Part shown: positions 1 through 5,261 of the stretch, one piece after another
Position numbering within the stretch: position 1 is the stretch's first letter
Layout of the letters: each line of letters starts with the position of its first letter
Source: SIG480 sp045649265
GTDB taxonomy: Bacteria > Bacillota > Clostridia > Oscillospirales > JAAYXM01
Assembly (NCBI GenBank): GCA_045649265.1
Contig: JAZRPO010000015.1
Location: forward strand, 1-5,957
DNA length: 5,957 nt
Direction of reading: 5' to 3'
Notes under the pieces: model-generated
What the model was told of the DNA's origin: nothing
Seen by the model: only the letters and a program-made list of their open reading frames with translations
Database searches by the model: none
Program-made: the position numbers and the translations under genes

Positions 1-404
1 CCCACTGTAACATCAACACCTCCGAAAGCAGAGCCTCCCATAGTGTCAAAGGTTACATTGACAGTGTTTTTTACAGCATCCTGAGTTATTGCAAAAACAG
101 CTGTAATTTGCACGTTATTTGCAGGCATTATAAATCCTATGTAGTCGCTTGAAGCGTTTTGCAATACAACATCCTCGGAGGCCCAGCAGAAAAAGCCGAA
201 TCCCTCATCCGGAACTGCACGCATATAAACGGTTTCGCCTGCGCTGTACATCGCTCTTTCTCTGACTACGTGCCCTCCGCCCTCGGTATAAACATCAAGA
301 AAATACATCGGAGTTGATGCAAGGGCTGCAAGAGATGAAAGACAGCATAAAACCAGCGCAACAACAAGCATTGCAGAAATAACTCTTTTAAATAAGCCGG
401 ACAT
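1..404 (-). CDS. Exported InlB-type B-repeat surface protein, N-terminal part (runs off window)
   Basis: This is a partial gene: 134 codons are visible and the frame is open to the left edge. The N-terminus is a signal peptide (K6 R7, then a hydrophobic stretch at about 8-28, with likely cleavage after A29 in an Ala-Leu-Ala context). The two Cys at 20-21 do not fit a lipobox. Residues 37-104 match the pattern of the divergent InlB B-repeat (Flg_new_2-like): a GGG turn at 42-44, Y53 and G56, G68-F69, W74, then MPANNV at 93-98 and a closing TAVF at 101-104. From V115 a second, classical B-repeat begins (VTFD, then GG at 123-124). Such repeats are small beta folds in surface adhesins and other exported proteins. 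The ATG is supported by AGGAG at 421-417, about 12 nt upstream, and a good promoter. What the missing C-terminal part carries (SLH, sortase signal or an enzyme) cannot be seen. An extracellular location is well supported; a binding partner is unknown. Confidence 0.85.
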   Translation of the reverse strand, partial: MSGLFKRVISAMLVVALVLCCLSSLAALASTPMYFLDVYTEGGGHVVRERAMYSAGETVYMRAVPDEGFGFFCWASEDVVLQNASSDYIGFIMPANNVQITAVFAITQDAVKNTVNVTFDTMGGSAFGGVDVTV

Positions 405-443
405 AATCTTTGTTTTCTCCTTTCAATATCAGGTTTTAACTCA

Positions 444-472
444 ATTATATATTCTTTTTTTCTCATAGTCAA
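444..472 (-). promoter_or_regulatory. Sigma-A-like promoter of the B-repeat gene
   Basis: Read on the minus strand, TTGACT (472-467) is followed by exactly 17 nt and then a perfect TATAAT (449-444). The expected transcript start near 437 leaves a leader of about 33 nt that includes the AGGAG ribosome binding site. This is the best promoter match in the window. It faces away from the promoter at 512-540. Confidence 0.8.
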
Positions 473-511
473 TAAAGTATTTTCTTTTTTCCAATAAGCG
501 CAAACTACTGA

Positions 512-540
512 TTGACTTTTTGACATTTTTAGGCTATTAT
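512..540 (+). promoter_or_regulatory. Sigma-A-like promoter of the SLH protein gene
   Basis: TTGACT (512-517), a 17-nt spacer, then TATTAT (535-540). A second -35-like box, TTGACA, lies at 520-525 with only a weaker partner (TACATA at 542-547, 16-nt spacer), so an overlapping alternative promoter is possible. Transcription from about 547 would give a leader of about 120 nt before the ATG at 668. The -35 box is 39 bp from the -35 box of the divergent promoter. Confidence 0.65.
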
Positions 541-603
541 ATACATATATAGTGTTGTGCAATTTCTACATATACCATTTGCAGTTAGTTGCACCTCAAA
601 ATT

Positions 604-654
604 CGGCCGCCGCTCGCCGTAAGTGCGGCGCCGCAAATCCTGTCTTTTTTGCGG
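604..654 (+). promoter_or_regulatory. GC-rich leader with two adjacent hairpins
   Basis: Positions 604-634 are about 84% G+C (26 of 31) and full of CpG, in otherwise AT-rich intergenic DNA. Two stems can be drawn: CGCCGC (608-613) with GCGGCG (625-630), loop 11 nt; and CCGCAAA (631-637) with TTTGCGG (648-654), loop 10 nt. The stems abut at 630/631, so they could stack end to end. The second stem ends 4 nt before the GGAG ribosome binding site at 659-662. A role in translation control or mRNA stability is inference; an assembly or linker artefact is an alternative. Confidence 0.45.
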
Positions 655-658
655 TTGT

Positions 659-662
659 GGAG
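659..662 (+). promoter_or_regulatory. Ribosome binding site that decides the SLH gene start
   Basis: GGAG lies 5 nt before the ATG at 668. The upstream in-frame GTG at 623 directly follows an in-frame TAA (620-622) and has no purine-rich site before it, so the ATG is preferred. Confidence 0.65.
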
Positions 663-667
663 TTGTT

Positions 668-3600
668 ATGAGAAAGATAAGTACATTACTGAAAAAAGCT
701 GTCCATATCCTTCTTGTTGTCGCACTTGTTGCTTCTATCCTTCCCGTAGGAGTTTTTGCTGCAACTGACGATTATTCCGGCCCCTCCATTGTCGGAGTTT
801 CTCTTAACGAACAACGTACCGTTGCTACTCTCTCCTTCGATAAGGAAATTGAAGCTGCAACATCAAGTTTCAAAAACAAGATTAAACTCAGCCAGGGCGG
901 AGCTTCTCTTTCTGTGCTCTCCTTTAAAACAGTTGAAGTATCAGGTTTTAAAATGGTTATAACCATGAATTCTCCGCTTAATAAATCTGACAATTTCTTT
1001 GAAATCGCGGCAAACTCTCTACTCAACCAGAGCATTGCAATCCAATCCGGTCTTTTTGATGCAAGAGGCCCCTCTCTCGCTGACACAAATTCAGTTGTCG
1101 TCAATTCCGCAGAAAACACAGTAACCCTGAAATTTAAAACACCTATCAAAGGCTATCCTAACGATGATGCTTTGAAAAACGGATACATTACTCTTGCAAG
1201 AAACGGCACCTCATTCACCGAAATCATTCATGAGGACTGCATTGAAATTGACGGTTCAAAAGGCGAAATCATCATCACGCTTGATGAAGGGCTCGCTGGA
1301 ACGAAATCAAAATTCAAAATCGCTGCCGGAAAGCTCGTTAATGCAAACAACGGAAACATCAATACTGAAGATATAGTGACTGCCGCAATTAATGTTAACT
1401 CCACCTCATCATCTAATACAACAATCATCACAGCTCCACCTGAAATTGATTATACAACTATCAGCAGTGACCTTAAAACCGTTACAATCTATTTTACTGA
1501 AAAAATCAAAAACGCTTTTGCTACGGGAGCCTCATCCTCACTTGCATCCAATTTGCTTAAATCTCACGTCTGGATAAGCCGTAACAGCAAAACAAATTAT
1601 GATATTCTCAGTGGTTCAGATACAATTACAGTCAGCTCGAATTACGTCAAGATTGTTTTTAGCGAACCCCTCACTGCATCACGTAACTATATAAAATTTG
1701 ACGCAAATTCTCTTACAGATTATAACGATAACCCGATCAATGAAGTGTTTATTACAGATAGCATTTCCGGTTCTTCGTCTTCAACCTCTGCTCCAGCTTA
1801 TGCAAGCGCATCTATCTCCGGAAACAATAAAATCATTGTTTATTTTACAATCCCGGTAATTAAAAACTCTTCCATCACGACAAGCGAACTTCGTTCTTCC
1901 ATTTTTATTTCAAGAAATGGCGGTTCATACAATGCGCTTACCACGTCTGATGCAATTTCAGTTTCAGGAAACACATTGACGGTAACGCTTTCAGCTCCGC
2001 TTTCCGGAAGCAATAACCGTTTGAGAATTCTTGCAAACGCAATTACATCAAAAACAGGTATCCCGCTTAACGGCACTGTAACAACCTCCGCTCTTTCCTA
2101 CACAGGAGGCCAGTCATATTATGCAGATGAGCCTGAATATTCCTATACTCACTACGATGCATCTGCTAGTCGCCTTAAAATTTATTTTGAGAACGATATT
2201 TTGGCTACCTCTTCTGCATCACTCAAAAACAACATCTTAATTTCAAGAAACGGCTCAGCTTTCCAATCTCTTTCAGTAAGCGATGTTGTTACAATTTCTC
2301 CGCAAAACGCAATTACAATTCTTCTGGCTGAGCCGCTTACAGGTACTAAGAATGCTATAAGGATTGTAGGAAACACGATTAAAGACTACGAATCAGGATA
2401 TGTCCTTAATGATGCTATTACTACTGAGTATATAACTGTCGGAAGTTCTTCAAGCACTGATGATGACGATGATTACAGACCATCCTCCGGCACTACGCAA
2501 TATTCAAATGATGTAGTCACAGAGCTTTCTGACGATCTCTACTCAATCACGCTTAAATTCAATGAACCGTTGTATAACAACCTCGATTCTCTTGAAGACC
2601 TTAAAAACAAAATTCAGATTTCAACCAAAGGCAGGTTCTCTTCGCTCACAACTGACGACTATATACGTATAAACGAAGAAGACAACGAGCTCATCATAAT
2701 TCTCGCGGAGCCTGCGAAGGATTACTTCTCGCAAATTAAAATCCTCTCAGGAGCTCTCCGCAACGCAAGCGGCAATTCAATCTCAAATGCAATCGTCACA
2801 CTCCCTCTCGGTGAGGCTGACGGAAGCGCAAGGGCATATTTGAACGATTCCGCTCTGACAGGTGCTGTATCACTTGAAGAAGGTAGCAACTCCGTTACCG
2901 CAACTCTTGCGAACGAGAGCGACATTACATCCCTTACAAAAAAGGTAGACTTCCTTGTCAAGCTTCCGAACAAAAAGTCTTCGGCGACCTTAAACCTCTC
3001 TTCAAACGTCATTGAGGCCTTGAAGAAATATGGAAGCTCCATCGCACTTTCCCTCGGAGATGTAACTTACTATCTCCCTGCAGCCAATATTACAACCCTT
3101 GCCACGGGAGATATGCTTTCTTTAACAATCAACAAGGCATCTTCTGCTTCACAGAATCTCTCCTCTGCCGCATCAAAGAACAGCTTCACAGTTGTCTCAC
3201 CTGCAGCTAATATTTCTGCAAGCGTTGTTTCATCCCTCGGTACAAAAACTGCTGTTAAGCATACGGTATTTTCCAATAAGCGCTTCTTAGTAGCTTCTCC
3301 TGATTCCGATGTTTCCTATACAGCAGTAAGAATTGAAGCTTCCGGAACCGTTGTTCCTGTTCCATCAAACACTGAAACTTCCTCAGGAATCCTCTATATC
3401 TCCTCTAAAACACTTTCGGACGGAAATTACGCGGCAATTTCGGCAAAACATACTTTTGCAAACACTCCGTCATGGGTCCAAACTCCGGCAAACATCCTCG
3501 GTTCTCGCTTGATTCTTTCTAACATAAACGGAAGCGACCTCAATGCTTCACAGGCAATTTCGCGTTCCGAAACCGTCACGATAATGTCAAAGACCCTGGG

Positions 3601-4030
3601 AATTCTCGCTGATACAAACGGTGCAAGCCCCTTCTTTGATATGATTTCAACTGATAGTTACTTTGCCTCGGTTATGTCAGCAGTCTCCCATAAGCTTATC
3701 TCAGGATACCCTGACGGGACTTTCAAGCCCGCATCTACTCTCACACGCGCTGAGGCAATGACTATAGTTGCTCGTGCATTGCGCTTTATGAATGGAAAGA
3801 GCGTTTCGGCTTCTCCTGACATGACACTCTCAGAAGCAAATTCTATTCTTTCTAAATTCACAGACGGTGCAACAGTTGATAACTGGGCAAAGATAGATAT
3901 TGCCGAGTGTGTTCAGGCAGGCGTTGTCAACGGCGACAATAACGGCAGGCTCAATCCTAAATCGAATGTGACGCGCGCGGAACTTATCCAGCTTATGTAT
4001 AATATCCTTAACAAGTCAGATATGCTTTAA
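668..4030 (+). CDS. Large exported SLH-domain surface protein with six tandem repeats
   Basis: The protein has 1120 residues. The ATG at 668 is preferred over an in-frame GTG at 623 because it has a GGAG site and begins a textbook signal peptide (K3, K9 and K10, hydrophobic core 11-25, cleavage after A31 in a Val-Phe-Ala context); the GTG would add 15 atypical residues. Residues 39-713 hold six diverged beta-rich modules joined by Ser/Thr-rich linkers. Residues 714-935 resemble the region that often precedes SLH domains in Firmicutes (VIEALKKYG from 781, then a GDVTYYLP stretch). The C-terminus is an SLH triplet: SLH1 about 936-985 with a degenerate ISRSE motif (964-968), SLH2 about 990-1042 with TRAE at 1026-1029, SLH3 about 1064-1120 with W1073 and TRAE at 1102-1105. 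SLH domains bind pyruvylated secondary wall polymers, so the protein should be displayed on the cell wall as an S-layer or S-layer-associated protein. It is Ser/Thr/Asn/Ala-rich and almost Cys-free. No catalytic domain is recognisable; the ligand is unknown. It appears monocistronic, between its own promoter and the hairpin at 4032-4070. Confidence 0.93.
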   Translation: MRKISTLLKKAVHILLVVALVASILPVGVFAATDDYSGPSIVGVSLNEQRTVATLSFDKEIEAATSSFKNKIKLSQGGASLSVLSFKTVEVSGFKMVITMNSPLNKSDNFFEIAANSLLNQSIAIQSGLFDARGPSLADTNSVVVNSAENTVTLKFKTPIKGYPNDDALKNGYITLARNGTSFTEIIHEDCIEIDGSKGEIIITLDEGLAGTKSKFKIAAGKLVNANNGNINTEDIVTAAINVNSTSSSNTTIITAPPEIDYTTISSDLKTVTIYFTEKIKNAFATGASSSLASNLLKSHVWISRNSKTNYDILSGSDTITVSSNYVKIVFSEPLTASRNYIKFDANSLTDYNDNPINEVFITDSISGSSSSTSAPAYASASISGNNKIIVYFTIPVIKNSSITTSELRSSIFISRNGGSYNALTTSDAISVSGNTLTVTLSAPLSGSNNRLRILANAITSKTGIPLNGTVTTSALSYTGGQSYYADEPEYSYTHYDASASRLKIYFENDILATSSASLKNNILISRNGSAFQSLSVSDVVTISPQNAITILLAEPLTGTKNAIRIVGNTIKDYESGYVLNDAITTEYITVGSSSSTDDDDDYRPSSGTTQYSNDVVTELSDDLYSITLKFNEPLYNNLDSLEDLKNKIQISTKGRFSSLTTDDYIRINEEDNELIIILAEPAKDYFSQIKILSGALRNASGNSISNAIVTLPLGEADGSARAYLNDSALTGAVSLEEGSNSVTATLANESDITSLTKKVDFLVKLPNKKSSATLNLSSNVIEALKKYGSSIALSLGDVTYYLPAANITTLATGDMLSLTINKASSASQNLSSAASKNSFTVVSPAANISASVVSSLGTKTAVKHTVFSNKRFLVASPDSDVSYTAVRIEASGTVVPVPSNTETSSGILYISSKTLSDGNYAAISAKHTFANTPSWVQTPANILGSRLILSNINGSDLNASQAISRSETVTIMSKTLGILADTNGASPFFDMISTDSYFASVMSAVSHKLISGYPDGTFKPASTLTRAEAMTIVARALRFMNGKSVSASPDMTLSEANSILSKFTDGATVDNWAKIDIAECVQAGVVNGDNNGRLNPKSNVTRAELIQLMYNILNKSDML
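782..2806 (+). repeat. Six diverged protein-level repeats of the SLH protein
   Basis: The approximate module limits in residues are 39-134, 135-257, 258-375, 376-488, 489-611 and 612-713. Each shows the same order of motifs: a first strand, a V/I-T-L/I-x-F strand followed by an acidic or proline turn, an LKNxIxIS-RNG-like segment (ISRNG in copies 4 and 5, variants elsewhere), a short S/T-D-x-I stretch, a strand ending in EPL or APL plus a T/S-G turn, an I/L-x-I-x-A-N strand, and a closing variable strand. The DNA copies are too diverged to be recent duplications. The layout resembles Ig-like modules of S-layer proteins, but I cannot assign a named family with certainty. Confidence 0.8.
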
Positions 4031-4031
4031 T

Positions 4032-4070
4032 AAACAGAATGCCCTGCGAATTTCGCAGGGCATTCTGTTT
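4032..4070. terminator. Bidirectional hairpin terminator between convergent genes
   Basis: A perfect 17-bp inverted repeat (4032-4048 with 4054-4070, loop AATTT) fills almost the whole 42-nt gap. It starts one nt after the SLH gene stop and ends two nt from the stop of the minus-strand gene. Each 3' side has only a short U-run (TGTTT, then mixed bases), so it is a strong hairpin with a weak tail. Confidence 0.8.
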
Positions 4071-4072
4071 GG

Positions 4073-4294
4073 TCATTTTGTAAGATAATCTTCTACAACC
4101 TCGAGAAAATGAATTTCCGAAAGCTTTAATTTGTTGCACAACCGACAGAGTTTTTCTACCTCTCTCTTGTGTATATCTATATCTGAAATACGCTTGATAA
4201 TCTCCCCATCTTCATTTTGCAATTCAATGCCATAACCTGTATATTCCCCAACATCTATACTCAAAAGCTTTTCTTTAATTAAAATATATTTCAT
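4073..4294 (-). CDS. Small DUF6514-like protein
   Basis: The product has 73 residues, is close to neutral in charge, and has no signal peptide or membrane segment, so it is probably cytoplasmic. The pattern recalls the DUF6514 family of Clostridia: an N-terminal strand, then EYTGYGI at 17-23, a GEIIKRISDID segment at 30-40, a helix with VEKLCRLCNK at 46-55, and the closing LSEIHFLEVVEDYL at 58-71. This assignment is from memory of the family, whose biochemical role I do not know. A C50-x2-C53 pair is present but isolated, so zinc binding is not supported. The start is backed by GGTGGGTGA at 4309-4301, six nt from the ATG. The gene is divergent from the tandem-HTH regulator and convergent with the SLH gene. 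A dyad covering its promoter suggests repression, perhaps by the neighbour. An antitoxin or toxin role is conceivable from size and context but nothing in the sequence supports it. Confidence 0.78.
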   Translation of the reverse strand: MKYILIKEKLLSIDVGEYTGYGIELQNEDGEIIKRISDIDIHKREVEKLCRLCNKLKLSEIHFLEVVEDYLTK

Positions 4295-4312
4295 TAATTT
4301 TCACCCACCGAT

Positions 4313-4341
4313 TTAAAACTAACTTATTAGGTTAGTTTTAA
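4313..4341. promoter_or_regulatory. Operator-like dyad over the DUF6514-like gene promoter
   Basis: Perfect 11-bp arms (TTAAAACTAAC at 4313-4323 and GTTAGTTTTAA at 4331-4341) flank a 7-bp centre. The dyad covers the predicted transcript start and touches the -10 box of the minus-strand promoter, the position expected for a repressor site. No U-run or stop codon nearby suggests a terminator. Confidence 0.55.
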
Positions 4342-4368
4342 TATAACACCGATCTACAAACTTGTCAA
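4340..4368 (-). promoter_or_regulatory. Promoter of the DUF6514-like gene
   Basis: On the minus strand, a perfect TTGACA (4368-4363), a 17-nt spacer and TATATT (4345-4340). The -35 box sits inside a small palindrome, AACTT-GTC-AAGTT (4359-4371). Confidence 0.7.
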
Positions 4369-4395
4369 GTTATTTTTTTGAAAAAATAAAAAAAC

Positions 4396-4424
4396 TTGAA
4401 AACTGTTAAGTTATGTGATAATAT
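4396..4424 (+). promoter_or_regulatory. Probable promoter of the tandem-HTH regulator
   Basis: TTGAAA (4396-4401) is followed either by TAATAT (4419-4424) at 17 nt or by GATAAT (4417-4422) at 15 nt; the latter has a TGn extension (4414-4416). The exact -10 box is uncertain. An A/T-tract of about 20 bp (4373-4394) lies just upstream and may be bent or act as an UP element. Confidence 0.5.
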
Positions 4425-4447
4425 TATTATGAAGTTGGTGATAATAT
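4408..4447 (+). repeat. Near-duplicate element spanning promoter and start codon of the regulator
   Basis: AAGTTATGTGATAATAT (4408-4424) recurs as AAGTTGGTGATAATAT (4432-4447), with one substitution or indel; the last 10 bp are identical and lie 23 bp apart. The first copy covers the -10 box, the second covers the ribosome binding site and the first two bases of the ATG. A further AAGTTA lies at 4367-4372, and TAACTT, its complement, at 4320-4325. It could be an operator pair or a small tandem duplication. Confidence 0.55.
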
Positions 4448-5141
4448 GGAAATCGGAGAAAGAATATATCACTACCGTAAATCTTGCGGTATGACACAGG
4501 AATATGTCGCAAAGCAGTTGCAAACCACTCCCCAAAACATATATAAATACGAAAAAGGTATTATCAAGAACATTCCTCTCCAGAGTATCGTTCTTATGTC
4601 CAAGCTTTTTGGGGTCTCCCCCGCTGAGCTTGCAGGTATCTCGGACCCTACATCAAAAAATGACACTTCAACTTCGATGCCATCATCTGATAAGATGGCT
4701 TTTGGCCTTCGCTTGCGCGCGAAGCGCGAGGAATGCGGTCTTTCTGTCCGTGAGCTTGCACTCAAGCTTCACATTCTCCCATCTATTGTTGAGAACTATG
4801 AACTTGGAGAGTTTAATTCTATTGACAGTGTCCGGCTCCATAAGCTATCCGAGATTCTGGGAGTTTCGCCCGAGTATTTCAACGAGGCAGCCTTACCCGA
4901 AACCGATGACCTTACGCTTAATGATGATGAGCGGCTTTTGGTTCTTAAATACCGCGTAAACCCACAGTATCACCCAGCCATTCATCAGCTTCTCGGAATT
5001 TCTCCGCATGATACAAAAAAGGATAACTCCGAAAAATTTTCTTATCCCGAGCTTTCTTCTTCAGATTTAGAAGAATTGCAGACTAGAGGACTTATCGCAC
5101 AGCCTATGAGAGAGTATCACACTAAAAAGAAAGAAGATTAA
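4446..5141 (+). CDS. Tandem-HTH (Xre/Cro-CI type) transcriptional regulator
   Basis: The product has 231 residues. HTH domain 1 covers about residues 2-66: IGERIYHYRKSCGMTQ at the start, helix 2 at 17-25, recognition helix at about 28-37 (PQNIYKYEKG), then LMSKLFGVSPAEL at 50-62. After a Ser/Thr-rich linker (about 67-83), HTH domain 2 covers about 86-148: FGLRLRAKREECGLS, helix 2 at 100-108, a more diverged recognition helix at about 111-121 and KLSEILGVSPEYF at 133-145. Residues 156-231 contain LNDDERLLVLKYR (158-170), a segment like those that follow HTH domains in clostridial Xre proteins, and an acidic-to-basic tail; it may be an oligomerisation region. There is no peptidase, kinase or membrane domain, so this is a DNA-binding protein acting in the cytoplasm. 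GGTGAT at 4437-4442 serves as ribosome binding site. The gene is divergent from the DUF6514-like gene, and the repeated elements between them suggest autoregulation, which is inference. An intrinsic terminator follows, so it is probably monocistronic. Confidence 0.9.
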   Translation: MEIGERIYHYRKSCGMTQEYVAKQLQTTPQNIYKYEKGIIKNIPLQSIVLMSKLFGVSPAELAGISDPTSKNDTSTSMPSSDKMAFGLRLRAKREECGLSVRELALKLHILPSIVENYELGEFNSIDSVRLHKLSEILGVSPEYFNEAALPETDDLTLNDDERLLVLKYRVNPQYHPAIHQLLGISPHDTKKDNSEKFSYPELSSSDLEELQTRGLIAQPMREYHTKKKED

Positions 5142-5157
5142 TTTTTCGGTATAAAAC

Positions 5158-5206
5158 AACGCCTCTACGGTAGTAATCCTGCCATAGAGGTGTTTTTCTC
5201 TTTTTG
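5158..5206 (+). terminator. Intrinsic terminator of the regulator gene
   Basis: Stem AACGCCTCTA (5158-5167) with TAGAGGTGTT (5185-5194), 10 bp including one G-U. An inner GGTA/TGCC helix extends it after a C-A mismatch. The T-rich run at 5191-5206 follows. In the other direction the sequence gives GTTTTAT after the stem, so it may also serve the convergent LysM-CAP gene. Confidence 0.85.
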
Positions 5207-5261
5207 TTATTTCTTTTCAACGCTCCGGGCAACGATAGATGCAATTTGTTTAATCAAAACA

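Noticed and set aside
487..501. 15-bp exact repeat (TTTTCCAATAAGCGC) also found at 3269-3283
   Set aside because: One copy is in the intergenic promoter region and the other is inside the SLH coding sequence, with no shared flanks; in AT-rich DNA of this length a chance match is plausible.
266..562. 98-residue minus-strand open frame
   Set aside because: It overlaps the real B-repeat gene in another frame and runs through that gene's promoter; the product has no recognisable domain.
557..594. GTGCAA (557-562) and TTGCAC (589-594) as a leader stem
   Set aside because: Only 6 bp with a 26-nt loop; too weak to call a riboswitch or structured element.
782..2806. CRISPR array or recent DNA tandem repeat
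   Set aside because: The similarity is at protein level only; the copies are long, diverged and in one open frame.
4359..4395. A/T-tract with partial palindrome as an attachment site or replication origin
   Set aside because: There are no DnaA boxes, integrase gene or flanking direct repeats; an UP element or bent DNA between promoters explains it better.
4504..4959. 151-residue plus-strand open frame inside the regulator gene
   Set aside because: It is a shadow in another frame of the tandem-HTH gene, with no ribosome binding site and no recognisable domain.
4073..5141. Toxin-antitoxin module made of the small gene and the HTH regulator
   Set aside because: The two genes are divergent rather than an operon, and the small protein resembles DUF6514 and no toxin family I know.
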